64,000 nt of DNA from Symbiodinium natans (GCA_905221605.1 CAJNDS010002105.1:246001-310000); one strand, 5' to 3'; counted from the first letter of the stretch, positions 1 through 12,775 are shown. Numbers and translations: made by a program. The notes: generated from the sequence alone by a model not told the origin.

Positions 1-3000
1 CATCGCACACTGCCTCTCTGTGCTCTTTACAATATGCTTGTGAAATCTCTCTCTATTTGCATAAGAGCACGGAATGTGTTGAATCGTCTGGATCTTACGG
101 CTTCCTGACCGGCATAAGTGAGCGCGTGTGGGGCAGTGTGGTGAGACGATATCTGGGATGCAGGTCGACTGGGTCACTGGGGGGCTCCCTCTATCTGCCC
201 TCGTGGTTTATCTTGAGGAACAAGTACTAAACCATCTAGTTAATCTCTCCCCTTTGCCTGCGCGCCCATCCGAGCTGCAGAACATGACGTGACTTGCTAT
301 TTTCAGGATGGTCGCTGTTGGTTGCTTGAGCTACTGACTGCCAATGATACAGTATGGCCTTATGGGGTCCCTCCCGCATCCTCCCCAGCGACTCTGCACA
401 GTGTAATGAGACGGGAACTGTTGTGCAGATAAAATTACTGTTTTCAACTAGGTCAGTGTTGGTGGTGGGAGGGTTTCACTTGGTGGCACCCCGGCTGCTC
501 TCTTTTCTTTCTTTCTTTTCTTCTTTTTATTTATTTCTTTCTTTCGTTCTTTCTTTCTTTCCTTCTTTCTTCGTTTCTCTGGGGTAGTGGGGTCAGCCCC
601 CGCGTTCCAGGCACGCCACCATGTTGTTGTGAAGTGAGGCGACCGCAACGCCTGGTAGATTGAAGCATCCCCTCTTGCCAAGTGTCACTTCATCACATGT
701 GGCCAACTATTGATGAGCCTCCTACTGCTGTTTCTTCTACTTCTGCTTCTTCTGCTTCTTCTGCTTCTTCTGCAAGGCTTGAAGGGCGCACTCGCCCTCG
801 CGCACTAAGCCCGCCCGGAGCATGTCTCAATCTGCGTGAAACTTGCCGCTGGATTCTGGGCGCAGGTTTTTCGGAAGAGAGAGAGAGAGATGCGTTGAAT
901 GCACAAAGAAGCTCCAAAAGCAAGGACAGTTACGAGGATGGAGAACCTCAGGGCCCTCATCCTTGTAACTCTCAGCACGTTTAGAGCTAAACGATGCCAA
1001 ACGCAGGCTTCCGCACTACAGAAAGTACAGCTCGGCGCGACACTCGCAGACGCTTCGCGAACGCTTGCAGGCGCTTCGCGGACGCAAACGCAACAATGTT
1101 TGGTCCCCAGGAACCTCAACCTTTGAAACAGGAACCCTGTGCGAAGGGTTCGCTTTCGGACACTTCGAGAGCAGAGAGCGGAGGAATGCCATTGCCCACA
1201 AGCCCCTGGCCCACGGACTGGTGCACGTCGGAGGCCCGAAGTCTGCGCAGAGCAGATGCTGATGCGGATTGGAGCCTGCATGGCAGCAACATCAGCAATG
1301 TGAGGGAGTCTTCAGCGGGCCTTCGGCACACAGGTGCATGTCCATCACCTGAGCTCCGAGTGAAATGCCCTTGGCGGGCCTGATGCTTCAAAATCTTAAC
1401 AGATGCAGCACACTAGGCACACCACTTTGTGCTCTGATTCGCACCGCACACACAGTTGCAGCTCTGACTCAACGGAACCAGCTCTGAACCAGCGCATGTG
1501 CAACCTGTTCTAACCTGTTCTGAGGCCGGTGCTCAAATTATGCCTTCGACGATGCACACGGATTCCGAGAGCCGCAAGCACGGCACAAAAACATGGACAC
1601 TTTGGCCTGTGGAGCATGTCTGCCAGCTCTGCTCGAAGCCCTTCATCTTTGAGACCTACCGCCGTGGACGTTGTTTTTATGAGGTGTCGAATTCCAGTTT
1701 CATGGCCTTGCGAAGGGATCACCAACTCCCAAAGCAGCAGCTGGGCACCGCTTAACGCCTTGCTGCATGAGTTGCGACACCCTCCACCGAAGCACCTCCC
1801 TCACATCCCTCGACCATCTGGGGCGAAGTCGTGAGGATTGGACAGGTGCTGCAGCAATCGGCGCAGCGTTGGCCCCTGCAATCTGAGCCCAACCATGTAA
1901 CCAGCATGTAACAAATCCGAGCACAGACGTCTGCCAGGGCGTGCCTGAAGAGAGGTCTCGCAGGCCTGCACGGCCCCTAGCATGGCCACAGCCAAGCCAC
2001 CGACATGTGCGGCAGCGGGCTTTGTCCACCATCCTCTAGCACAACTTAATACAGACAGGCGGAGCAATGCGAAGCAACTTCTGAGGTATGGAGAATCATG
2101 GTGTGCCATGGTGTGCCTTGTTGCCGACTGGCACGGTGGAACAAGCGAACTGCCTCAAAGCTGCTCAGATTCGGAAAGCAGAAGCTCCATCAAATGACAT
2201 CATGAGAACCGGACCCAGACCCAGGCTGCCGCTGCAGAACAGCCCTGCAAGCAATTTGCAAGCAAGTAGGTTGCAGCAACGGCAGCTGCTTGGCCGGCTT
2301 TGCTGCTTTGGCTGGGAACTGGGTACGGCACAAGAACCACGGCACCGAAGCCTGCAGCACCTGCTGTGCGACTGCTCGCTTCTTCCCGAATCAAGTCTGC
2401 AGCCATGCCTTCAGGATCTGAAGCTGGTGCAGTCCTCCGGGGTGGTGAAAGGTGCAAGGAGCCCAACATGGGGCGGTGAGGCGGGAGTGAGGACCCAGAG
2501 ACATTCCAGTTTTGTGCCCTTCAGTGGTCGCGGATCAATACATATTCTGGAGCCCGCTACTCTTAGAGTGGCCGATACTGAACGCCCCTGACAGTGCAAT
2601 GGCTTGTCCACCATACCATGCTACAAGCCGAAAGCCGTGCTATGCAACAAGGACTCGGTTCCTGAACCACAGCCACAGATTCTGAGGCACGTCTGCTGGA
2701 AAATGGCACGGTTTAGAGAATGTTAGAGATATCTTGCATCACGCAGGGAGAGAGCGAAGGCCAGCCGCTGAACTCTTATGCCAGAGGTAACGAGGAGCCG
2801 CAAGATGCTGCTCCGGATTCACTTAAGACCTTTAGTTAACTTTAGTTGTCTGGGTTCTCACAGGCCTGTGTGCTTGGAGCACCTCCAGGGCCACTTCCCA
2901 GTGCAAGGCGCAAGCGCTCGCTGCGGTGTTGATGGCAACCTGCGAAGAGGCGCACGATGGCACACGACAATGGAGAACGATGGCGAACGATGGCGCACGC

Positions 3001-3150
3001 CAACTCATGCAACATCACGAAATTGTGCAGGTGTAACGTGCATCCAGAGACTGCACTGCGCTGCCAAGCTGGACCTGGTCCCGCGCCAGCGAGTTCGAGC
3101 GCTGAAACAGAAGGTCAAGGACCTGCACAGGCAGCGCTGACAAGTCTAAG
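1..3150. other. Gene-poor stretch, no supported gene
   Basis: I found no exon with convincing splice sites. The sequence holds a CTTT-rich pyrimidine run near 505-577, a TTCTGC microsatellite near 728-775, and several copies of GCGCTTCGCGGACGC-like words near 1045-1085. The short open frames here overlap each other on both strands and look like chance. Confidence 0.5.
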
Positions 3151-3154
3151 TCTA

Positions 3155-3266
3155 AGCCTGAGCTTCGCTGATAGTGCTGCCATGTGCCGCAAAGGGCCAC
3201 CTCCCTCCAGCGGCGTGATTGCTCACAAGCACTCATTGTGGCATTGTACAGGTTCCGCTGCGTCAC
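3155..3266 (-). CDS. Single PPR-like motif, exon or gene fragment
   Basis: The minus-strand frame reads NLYNATMSACEQSRRWREVA and then continues CGTW. This fits one pentatricopeptide repeat of the dinoflagellate style, where helix A carries YNxxxSACE and helix B carries a W-x-x-A-L pattern. PPR proteins bind organellar RNA and work in its editing or maturation. Only one repeat is visible and there is no clear start or stop, so this is an isolated exon or a decayed copy. The bounds are approximate. Confidence 0.4.
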
Positions 3267-3269
3267 AGG

Positions 3270-6200
3270 ATCGTCTCGCAGATCCTCCCACCGCTCCTCG
3301 GCATGCGGCCATCACTCAGTGGGCCTGCCATGTGCCTGCACCAACTCTGCACCAGCATTCAGGAGCCTGGCGCGGAACTCCGACAGCCTTGGGCCAGGAA
3401 AGAGTCGCTAGCATTTGTGGGATCTCTCAGTTTTATTTCTCCGGGTCATAGCCGGGGAGAGGGCGCCCCCTGCCAAAAGCCTCCCTGACCACAGACAGAG
3501 GCAATGATGAGGCTGCTGACGGCCTGGCAAGGCTCTGGGAAAGGAGAAATAGGGGGCTCCCGAAGGCCCGAAGGCGCAAATACGGTAGACTCATCATGTA
3601 ACTTTCCTGTTGCTGTGTCTTTCACAGGACACATGTGATGCCTTGGTCTTGTGCTGTGTCTCATTCTTTGAGGCGAAGATGTGCCAAAAGAATTGGGACT
3701 CCGGAAGGGTTCGCATCCGGTTAAGAGGTGCAAGTTGCCAGTTGCGAGTTGCGACATGCTGCGACACAAGACTTGCATCTGGACTTTCCTTTCGCGGACA
3801 CGCTTTGCATGTTCACAGCGCTCAGATCAACGCTCGAATCAGATAGACAAAGGACACAAAGAGAATCGAGAAGAATCCAAGAAATGGCCTTGCGAAAGCG
3901 CAGAAATCTGAGGAAGGGACGTTCAGCTCAAGGGAGCGCTTCCTGGAAAGGCCTCTGATAAAAACAAATGCGAAGGGTTTCGAAAATTTCGGTACGCTTC
4001 AGAATAGCACAGCTCTGCATGCTGTCATTGATGCCAGAGGCATCGGCAAAGCAGCCCCAGCCCTGTCTGCCAGTGGGTCGCCCTAGCACAGCCAAGAGAA
4101 CGACGAGTGAAGACACAAGGACTCCACATGACTCTCCACATGACTCTCCATCCACACCTTGTCAGAGCCAATGCAGTGCTATTCAGGCTAATCGCATCTG
4201 GAAATTGCCCAGAGTCCTGGGCGTCCAGGCAAACCAGGCAATTGTGCGGCAGGTACGTCAAATAGGTGGTGTATGGGCGTTCTGCTTCTTGACTCTTTGA
4301 CAAAAGCACCCGCCTGCATTGATGCGAGAAGATGAAGAGCCTCTGCAGTGTAACGAGCTTTGCACAACATCGCAGGCCCGAGGCTCATTGAAAGCTCCAA
4401 GCTAGGGCAGCTAGGGTCCCTGCCCACGTCCAACTTGTAACCTCGGCATTCGATCGCGGCAGCTTTTCCCACTCCACAGCGACGGCACCAAGATCAGCGA
4501 CAGCGGCCCTGCCTTCTCACAAGCGTTGATGCAAGCGTTGTAGCTGACAACCTTTTAAGAGTTCAATGATGAGCACGATTTGAAAGGGTGTACTCTGGTC
4601 GCCAGCCCGTCCGTCAGCCTGAGGAGGCAGCGTCTGGGCGCGGCCAGTCCTGGCTTGGAACGAAGCGGCAATGTGCATCACCGATGAAAGATGGCTCCGC
4701 TCATTGAAAAGTCCTTGCCCCGATGCATGGCTGCTAAAAGATTCAAAGCCTGACAAGAGCTCGAGCAAGACGCGAGCAACTCAAGCTTTCGGCATCCTTA
4801 CACTTTTCGGACTACTTCATCCACTTACTCAATTATTCATCACTTGCAACTTACAACTTGAAAAACGCACGCATCTCTTGCAGAACATGCAGCCGCGTCA
4901 CTACGCCAGCGGACAACCCAAACAGTGAGAAACCATGCGAGCCCAGAGTCTAACCGCATCGCATTTCGTGAGCGACGCGTCGGAAAGCGACGACAGTTCC
5001 GGGATTCCGCATTTCGAGAAGCCAAAAAGCGATGACAGTGCTGGGGCACGGCGAGCACGGCCTGTCCGCTCTGCACGCACAGCGCGGTGACATCGACCTA
5101 GCCCCGCTCGCCCTACACGTCGGAACACTTGGTGTGAACGGACTGTTTGGGAAATGAAGCAGCATCTCATCACTCACGAAAATTCGAAAGCTGTCCAGGA
5201 GAGCCAGACGCTGAGCCGCTACTTTGCATCTGCCTTGAGCCAGTGCGACGCTCTGTCACAGCCGGTCAGCGTGGCGTTGCAACCTGAGCCCATTTCTTTC
5301 AACCGCCGTGCACCGCCCTGTCCGCCCTGTCAGCCCCGTGTGACTTCGGGCCGAGCCCGGCAGCAGGGATTGCATGGCCTCCGGACAGCCTGGCGCACAT
5401 CCATCTGAAAAAAGCACGGGCGAATGAGGCATGTAGCCTCTGTCAGGGTGGGGTGAACTTTCCTCGTCCAACCTTTGTGGTGAGAAGTCAGCATGTGTCA
5501 GCATCTCTTGTGGAGTCAGAAAACTAAATTAGCCACGGCAAGCCCTGATGGTTGCAAAGGTCTGGGACGCATGCAGAAGCACGGGAGCTCCTTGCAGCTG
5601 CACCCGCGCACGTCCTTCACGAGAGGAAGGGCGAAGGTACGCAAAGGTCATCAGATAGCGTCGGATATGGTCATGGTCATCTCATAGCGGGCAAGGGCAA
5701 GCCGTGCCTTGTCCAGACCTTGTGTCAACCCGACCGCGGAGCTCCTGCACTTAAAAGCTGAAGTCTCACAGCCACAATACAGAGATACAGGGAGTCAGAG
5801 AAAGTCCGTGAGAACACCCGCTGGAACCAAGCAATCGGTGCCCAAGCCTCCAGAAGGCACAAGCTTGTGTGCCATAAGGATGCTCCTCAGCGCCAGCTAG
5901 CATCATGTCTGATAGCACCAGGAACGACCTCACGGCATGCCTCACAAACGTTATCTCTCGTCATGTCTCCATGCCACACTGGTTGCTTGAGAGATCTCTT
6001 GTGAAAGGGCAAATGCTCGCTCAAGACTACATTGATCGAAACCCAAGCCAGGATAGCCAGGAGTGCTGTGGCCCATGGCCGCCGACCCCGGCTAGACTCC
6101 GAAAAAGGCATGGGCCAGTAGGGTGTAGCAGTGTGAAGTGTGGAGACCATGACATGAAAATAAGCAAAGCAGTGTGTGAGCATCCCACTCCCGCAAGCTG

Positions 6201-6840
6201 CCATCGTGGTGTTGTAGCTCACCGTGGACCTTGGCACTGTGTAGCACAGCCTGTCCAGGCACGGTGTCACGATGTCTGGGCATGGGGCAGCGGTCCGATG
6301 CCCTGCCTCCCTCGAGCCTCCGGAAACCGGCAAGTAGCAGGCAAAGCAAGAAGTGCAACGAAAACTTAAATTAAACGGGACATCCGGTGAAGCCGGAGGC
6401 CGCAGGCGTTTGGATCCAGACCTAGGGAACTTTTCATAGTTTACCCACCCTGCTAGGCACCAAGTGCGCGGGCGAGTTTTTTTAGCACCCCAGGCCTAGC
6501 CGACCAGTGTCCAGATGCGGACGACATGCCGGGACCAAGGGAGATTTCGGGCCACCATAAGGGACCGGATGTGAGACACCCCCCCCCCCCACCTACCTCC
6601 ACCCACCCTGCCCACCCTTGCGTCTTGAACTTTCCATGACTCCTCTCCTGCAGCATCTTCCCCACTTCTCGTGAACCCTCACTTCGCCTGGTACCCTTGC
6701 CGAGGCGGCTTCGCGTTAGCGGCTTAAATTAACCTCCGTGTGAAGAGAAGCGTTTATGAAGGTTTGCACCTCATGGAGTAGGACCAGAGTCAGCGGCCAG
6801 TGGCTCATGGTCGCATTGCTGCAGGAGGCCATGACGGAGT
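3270..6840. other. Gene-poor stretch
   Basis: I see no gene I can defend. There is a short direct repeat of CACATGACTCTC near 4126-4150, AGTTGC-type words near 3728-3760, and a C-run near 6579-6599. A weak minus-strand exon-like peptide (STPFQIVLIIELLKGC) lies near 4540-4600 but lacks convincing splice sites. Confidence 0.4.
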
Positions 6841-7392
6841 TCAGGCCTGAGTTGTAGGTGTCCATGGCAGTTGCAAAACACTCATTGAACCATTAAGGCA
6901 CTGGCTCACTAGGTCTGGCCGGACTCGGCACAAAAAACTTGAGAGCTTGCCCTGCCTGATGCGTGGTGATTTTGGGGACGATCTGAGGCAGGCGCTGGCT
7001 TCGTCATCCATGCCTCGAAGCAGTTCTAGAGCAGCCTTGCAGGTTGGATGATGACCCAGGCCACGTGACGCCTCGCACGTTTGCATGCAGCTTGCACCTG
7101 CCACTGCCGCGAGCGTTGCAAACAAATGAGGCCAGCCTTCAATGCAGGTAGATGAGCAACCGAGCTGCACCAATGACAAACGACAAGCGTGCTCAATCAA
7201 AACAGCCAGACTGCCGGCATTGAAGACTCCAGTCGTCATGTGGACCCGGTGTGATCGCATGACCTGCTCGCGTGCAGTTGATGGGACATGTGTGGGCTCA
7301 TGACGGTTGATGTGGCACTCAGACCTTGGCCAAGCCTCCATCAGCGCAAAGGCGATGTCCCAGCGACCTGAGACGAAGTAGCCAACTGCCAC
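6841..7392 (-). CDS. Hypothetical protein fragment, weakly PPR-like
   Basis: An open minus-strand frame of 183 codons. Its upstream end, GRWDIAFALMEAWPR, looks like the second helix of a PPR repeat (W-x-x-A-x-x-L-M). The remainder is rich in Cys, His and Leu and has no second clear repeat. No splice sites were resolved and the first codon of the frame is not a trustworthy start. It could be a degenerate PPR gene or chance open frame; function is unassigned. Confidence 0.3.
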   Translation of the reverse strand: MAVGYFVSGRWDIAFALMEAWPRSECHINRHEPTHVPSTAREQVMRSHRVHMTTGVFNAGSLAVLIEHACRLSLVQLGCSSTCIEGWPHLFATLAAVAGASCMQTCEASRGLGHHPTCKAALELLRGMDDEASACLRSSPKSPRIRQGKLSSFLCRVRPDLVSQCLNGSMSVLQLPWTPTTQA

Positions 7393-8729
7393 GTTCCTTT
7401 AGCTTCTCGTTGTTCGGCTGTTCGGCTCCGTGCTCGTCCCAGACAGTGCCTCAAGGGGTCAGACAAAGCGCAGTTGCCGAAAGCTTGCTGTGAGTTCCGA
7501 CAGGCTGGCGAGGATGCAGCTGGCGAAGGTGATGTGGTCAGGTTTCGGTGTCGACCCTTCGTGACTTCTGGTACACTGCGCAAGGGAAATCTCATGCACG
7601 TGCTCCGATCACGATGATTGAGCCAGCCTCGACCACGAATCAGTCTCTGCAAGGCTTCTAAAGCCACCTATGGCAGGTCTTACAGCAATTACTGAGTGTG
7701 AGTGGCACTTGCCCTCTACGTGTGTCAAATTTGCGCCTGCCATGCTCTGCCAAGGCGGCAGGCAGTCAGTGCTGCGTTGACACAGGCTGTGTGCACGGCC
7801 CATGGTCGCTTTGCCTCGTGGCTTGAATGGCATACTAATTCTCATAATAGAAACATGACAATGAGAATCGCATATAGCAATCGTACAATACCAATAACAA
7901 ATAAAAGTCGCAGATAGCCATCAGCAATAGTAAAAGCCGTAGCGATAGCAACACCAATCCCAAAGACAATCCCAAGCGCGAATAGCAGCAGAACTGTTTT
8001 CATAGAGGACGGGACACTCTTGGAGGCATGAGCTGAGCATGGTTAATCAAGCCTTCTCCGTAATCCGTATCGAAAGCAGAAGGCTATTGGTTTAGAAGCC
8101 TGGGACAGCCATGCACTCAACGTATCGAATGTCATGATCTTGAGACAATATCGCGTGTTGAGTATTAAGTTCGTATCGTCGTTCATCTTTTGCTTGCATT
8201 TAAGTAGTCCTTTCAGTAGTATTCTAGCAGTGTTGGACAATTCAATCAGTCTCTATTGAATTTCTAGGCAAAAATATCTTTGATACTTAGATCGTAGTCT
8301 AGTACTTTCTGGTTAATGTGCATTTCAAATTCGTTTTGTATGCCATTTAGTATTAATGAATGCATGCTTTCAAGTAGTCTGATCAGTGCTTCATTCATAT
8401 TGAACTCCTCTCTCAGAAAGTATTTGTTGAAGTCTGTACCTCGTATTCAAATGCGAAGCACTTTGCCCTAAGCCGGAGCATCCAAAAACCCAACTTCCCC
8501 ACAGATTCCCCCAAAGAGCTTGGATTGCAAATTGTGCTAATGAATATTTCCAGAGTATTTGACTGAGATGTCATTAATCATGACCATTGTATACTTGTAG
8601 ATCTGGAACAAGAATCTCAGTGTATCCAAGTTGTCGTTTATTTCGTATTCATATTGAACTTATGAAGTAATTAGTAGTAGTGCTCGACTAATTACTATTA
8701 CTTTTCGTACGAAGTATGTAGTTGAGGAC
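7393..8729. other. AT-rich intergenic stretch
   Basis: From about 7830 the sequence becomes clearly AT-rich, with many ATAGCAATA-, ATTTAGTAT- and GTAGTCT-like words, unlike the GC-rich surroundings. I see no exon. Confidence 0.5.
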
Positions 8730-9139
8730 GCACCATTAAACAAAACAACCACATAATTGTAGTAAGCGAAGACGCACCAACAAGCCAAACAAGTGCATTC
8801 AGCAAGCGAGCACGTGCCAATTAGCAAACCAACCTCGTATAGTGAGCAAAGCTACACCAATAAGCAAACAACAGCACCGTCAGCAAAGACGCGTCAAGAA
8901 GCAAAACAAACGCATTAAGTAAGCGAGACACAAACAAGCAAAACAGCCGCATACAGTTTACAGCAAGCGAAGACGCACCAATACACAAAACAACGGCATA
9001 TAGCAAGCGAAGACGCACCATCATGCGACACAACCGCATATAGTGAGTAAGCGAGGACACACCAATAAGCAAAACAACCGCAGTAAGCGATCACGCACCA
9101 TAAGCAAACAAGCGCATGTAGTAAGCAAAGTCGCCCAAA
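8730..9139. repeat. Diverged tandem array, unit about 40 bp
   Basis: About nine imperfect units follow a pattern close to AAGCGAAGACGCACCAATAA, then GCAAAACAACCGCATATAGT. Units differ by substitutions and small indels, so this is an old minisatellite rather than a fresh expansion. The reverse strand yields apparent Cys/Leu-rich open frames that are by-products of the repeat. Confidence 0.75.
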
Positions 9140-10339
9140 GACGCGCGCAGGGCAAATTTTGAGCAGCATGCGCTCACGGAGACAGCGATCCAGGTCCGCG
9201 GCGGAGCTCTCCCAAACATGCGCTGAAATCAAAAAACATACGAACACGTGCTCTCACAGACCGCCTTCTATGGCTCGAGATCCCCACGTCACCCTCAAAT
9301 ACACCCCAAATGACCAAATGTGCTAGTATTATTATGTATTGTTGATAGGCCTGGGCTGAGCTGAATTTTCGATTTTCCTGCTTGTTACAGCATGACGTGA
9401 GCAACCTGCGCTCACGGAGACAGCGAACACACGCTTGAGATAAGAACACGGCTGGACACGCGCTCACACAGACTGCGATATTGAAACCCCCCCCCCCCCC
9501 CCCCGTCCCCAAATTATTGTGCAACTCTGAGGGCTTCGACCGGTCTGTCTGCCAAAGCAAAGCAGAACTCAAGCCTAGCTACGCTAGCTTTTGTGGTAAG
9601 ACTCATGACATAGTCAGAATCATAGAAGAATATCTGATATCTGAAATTACTGAATGATGATAATCGAAGTCGTTGGTGCCTTCTGGAAGGAGGGTGCCGA
9701 CAGAGCGCGCTCCAGCTCCACGAGCGCCTCGACCTTTCTGAAGCATCAGAGTCCAACCATTTCCAACCCCCCAAAAGATAAACTGCTCCACCGGCTTTGG
9801 GGCGATTGTTTCGGAAAGCCTAGAAAAGGCTGCGGCCTGCCTATGTCTTGTGATTAAATTCGGCTTCTTTCGGCGAGCGTCCCATCGTCGAGAGCGGCCA
9901 AGCGACAGAAGGACCTGCGGCCTGGGCTCGAAGTCTCCGAGATTGAAGAAACCGCCAACACTCTGCATGACAAAGTTTTGACAAACACATCTGTTTACTG
10001 CTGTCCTTCAACCCTTGGCTGAAGCAGCGACTGAACAATCAGGAAGCATGATTGCTGTCTCCCATCTCATTACATCTCCCTCACCCCATCAAGTCGCAGG
10101 CAGGGCCCACAGGGACGTCTTTGTGGCAATGTTGGGAACCATGGCATCAGGATTCTGGTCAAGTGAGCCAGCTCATGTCTCACATTGCGACACGCTTCGT
10201 CCTGCTGCCTGCAAACGAGCTCTTAGACAGAGACTTGAAGATGCAAATGTGTGCGGGCAAATGCATCGGCATAGCTGCATAGCTGCATAGCTTTCACCGC
10301 GCTGGTGTGCAGCTCCGTGGCTGCGAAATTCACAGATTT
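9140..10339. other. Intergenic stretch
   Basis: A pure C run of about 20 bases sits at 9486-9505. No supported exon was found. Short frames around 9600-9970 occur on both strands with no splice support. Confidence 0.45.
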
Positions 10340-10504
10340 CTACGCCTTAAAGATGTCATCTTGACGATACTTTTTGAAGGCCTCAGGCAGCTCAAATGCT
10401 CGCCTGGCACAGGCCGCCAAACTTTCAAAAGCATCATAAGACTCGCCCATCAAAGCTGGCCCCTCTTTCTCAAGTCCGAGGTGCTCTGCCAGCGGAAAGT
10501 TGTC
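10340..10504 (-). CDS. 3' terminal exon of unrecognised gene A
   Basis: This frame starts just after a CAG acceptor (CACGGCAG) and runs to a TAG stop. It encodes DNFPLAEHLGLEKEGPALMG, then SYDAFESLAACARRAFELP and EAFKKYRQDDIFKA. The peptide is helical and charged, with normal protein composition, and none of the other frames looks coding. I do not recognise the family. It lies downstream of the exons at 10986-11903 on the same strand and probably belongs to the same gene. The linking exons between 10505 and 10985 were not resolved. Confidence 0.55.
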   Translation of the reverse strand, partial: DNFPLAEHLGLEKEGPALMGESYDAFESLAACARRAFELPEAFKKYRQDDIFKA

Positions 10505-10985
10505 CTGCCGTGACTGCCGTAAAACAAGCAAGCTTGAGCAGCCCACCCCTTTGGCTTGGCTTGGCAGTGTCAGAACGTCGGGGATTTTGAGGCAATGTGT
10601 TTGTAAAGTGAAGGCAGAACGCGCGACGTGCGGACTTGTCAGTGTGCCCATGCCTGGACATTGTCTGCCGCTTCGACGTTGCTGAGGCTTGTGACACTGC
10701 GCATTGAACTCATTGAACTCATTGAGCTGGTAAAGGCTGAAAATGTTTGAGTGGCCAAAGGCTAGCAAAAGATCGCCCTCTGCCCCTCCAGGTGCGATCC
10801 TGCGACGGCACAATGTACAAATCCGGCGGCATCATCCGGAACCTGGCATGAGGCATGATTACTCCTGGTACCACCAACAACCTCAGAGCTCGCCTCCGAT
10901 GCATATGCAGAGGTCGGGAGGCCTTCGATTCAGCAAGCGTCACATGAGTGCAGCCGGAAATGCACGCAGAGACATAGACACTCAC

Positions 10986-11079
10986 CTTCGTGATGGCGAG
11001 CTCGTGCCGTGCCGCTCTTTCCTTCGGCCGCACGACCAAGTCGACATAACGCTGCTGCACATCGTCCTGGAGACTGGCA
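10986..11079 (-). CDS. Internal exon of gene A
   Basis: This 94-nt exon is flanked by a TTTATGCAG acceptor and a canonical GTGAGT donor. It encodes ASLQDDVQQRYVDLVVRPKE, then RAARHELAITK, with one leading base (phase 2) and a phase-0 end. The high-quality splice sites plus a coding-like amphipathic peptide make it a good exon. No domain is recognised. Confidence 0.6.
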
Positions 11080-11442
11080 CTGCATAAACAGCGGCTGCAC
11101 ATGCACAATTCACACATCTTGATCGCAAATGCTGTAGAGTCGAAGGCCTCACGCCTCTGCATCTCCCAAGAGACATAGATCCTGATATCCGACTATATTC
11201 AGAGTCATTCTGATCCATCCTTGAAACCCCCATATCCGAGCATCTTGCCATGGGTCACCGAAGCTCGCATCGTAGCCGCCGCTCTCACCAGGCCTCAAAC
11301 ACACTTGACACAGTCAGAGCAGAGCAGTACAGAGCACAGAGAAGCCGCAGCTATGTTCCCAGCCCAGTCAGCTTCAGCAGTTGTTCATCCTCTTCCGCCG
11401 TCCAGGGCTTGCCCTCATTTTCCTCATGCAATGTAAGTGTGC

Positions 11443-11537
11443 CTATGTGAAGCTCGTTGCAGTTCGCTCAGGGCGCACCAGTGGCTTGCCAGCGAAGCGC
11501 TGGTGAAACTCATCGGCGGATACTCGGGGCCAAAGGC
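11443..11537 (-). CDS. Internal exon of gene A, 3' end unresolved
   Basis: It begins after a CTGTCAG acceptor and encodes LWPRVSADEFHQRFAGKPLV, then RPERTATSF. Its phase fits the upstream exon exactly (G + GC), across an intron of 56 nt at 11538-11593. The donor could not be identified; the frame closes at TAG, 11443-11445. Function unknown. Confidence 0.5.
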
Positions 11538-11593
11538 CTGACAGTTTCGAGGATGGTCCGTTCCAGGGCGATGTGTCCAGCTCAGGGACATAC

Positions 11594-11903
11594 CATGATT
11601 GAACAAGGTGATGTACTTGTCTAGTCGCCGCCGCTGTTCTGCTGTGATGTCCTCGACTTTGCTCACCAGCCAGACATCCAGATGTGTCACGCATCGATCT
11701 GAGTCACAGGCTGGAATCCTCATGATGTCCCGCGCGGACATTGAAATGAAGTCCTTCCACTGCCTTTCAGATCGCAGCAAAGCGAGACACAGCGGCTGGG
11801 TGGCGAGTTCCGGGCGTCTCAGGGTGTGGCTCGAACAAGTTCGCAACATCTTCCGCTCCATCCCCGAAGTCCATCTGTTCTAGGAAGCTCAACACAGTCC
11901 ATC
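11594..11903 (-). CDS. Exon of gene A with an apparent 1-base frameshift
   Basis: The exon begins after a strong CCTTTTGCAG acceptor and ends at a GTATGT donor. Its first part reads VLSFLEQMDFGDGAEDVANL, then FEPHPE. After about position 11812 the coding frame shifts by one base and continues LLRSERQWKDFISMSARDIM, then DVWLVSKVEDITAEQRRRL and DKYITLFNH. Both halves look like real protein. A single extra G in the CCCGG at about 11810-11813 would explain the break. This is either a pseudogene lesion or a sequence error. The protein family is not recognised. Confidence 0.55.
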
Positions 11904-12621
11904 CTGCAAAAGGGATTCCATGATGCCAGAGGTGAATTTTGTGCATGCCGACACGGCATCACGCTGCTTCAAGGAGCGCGTCCTTCCGGAGGAGGCAGCG
12001 CGTATTCTCTTCTCACCTGCCGGAGGCCAAGCTATGCGGAAAACCGCCTGAAACTGCATCAGGAAAGCCAGAAACAAGAAATCCAGCCTCCCGAAGCTCA
12101 GCTTCAGAAAGGCTCTCTTTCTTTTCTCTCAGCCTGGTGGAAGAGTCTCGGGAGCGGGCCACAGGAGGCAGAGGCTTCCAGCGCTCACCAACCACAACTG
12201 TCACTAAGGCCGCGGCGCTTTTCGAAAGGCCTGACAAGGTGCTCCGAACGATTCCGGCAACGACTGGGACGACTGCTTCTTCCTCTCAGCGGGCTCCCGT
12301 AGGCTCGGGCGGTCACAGTGTGTCCGACTGGTCCGAGGTCGGCTTTCTCTTCTCCATCATCGCACCCATGCAACCCATCTCCACCCACACCCACCCACAC
12401 TGTTGTGATTCTCGAAATTTCGGGGATGGCATATGCAAGGGAGTTGGCCCGTCACCGTGTCATGCATACATCGGGGGAATAGAAGGCCCACGGCCCAGTC
12501 TCTGTCCAACAGCTTGGCAAAGATGCCGGGCTGTGATGCAAGCACTTTAGCTTTCTTGTCAGGCTTCAAGGCTCGGGTGGAACCGTGTCAGAGTTAGCCA
12601 CGACCAACCACTATTCGTGCG
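11904..12621. other. Possible upstream exons of gene A, unresolved
   Basis: A minus-strand peptide KKESLSEAELREAGFLV near 12070-12130 looks coding, but I could not assign splice sites. Other frames conflict with it. The rest appears intronic or intergenic. Confidence 0.3.
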
Positions 12622-12694
12622 TCACAAACTGTTGAGCTGCAAGGCTGACTCAGGCTGAGCATGCTTCTTGAATTTCTTCTGGGCTGCAAGTCCT
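12622..12694 (-). CDS. Terminal exon of gene H
   Basis: It starts after a GACAG acceptor. One base completes the codon split by the previous exon, giving Gly, and the frame reads GLAAQKKFKKHAQPESALQL, then NSL and TGA. The basic KKFKK segment is near the C-terminus. Phase agreement with the exon at 12776-12831 is exact across an 81-nt GT-AG intron, which supports the model strongly. Function unknown. Confidence 0.65.
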
Positions 12695-12775
12695 CTGTCC
12701 GAAATTTTTCATTCAACATGATTCGGCATGATTCAGCTTCCTTCCGGGTAAGTTCTGCACAGTCCACATGGACAC

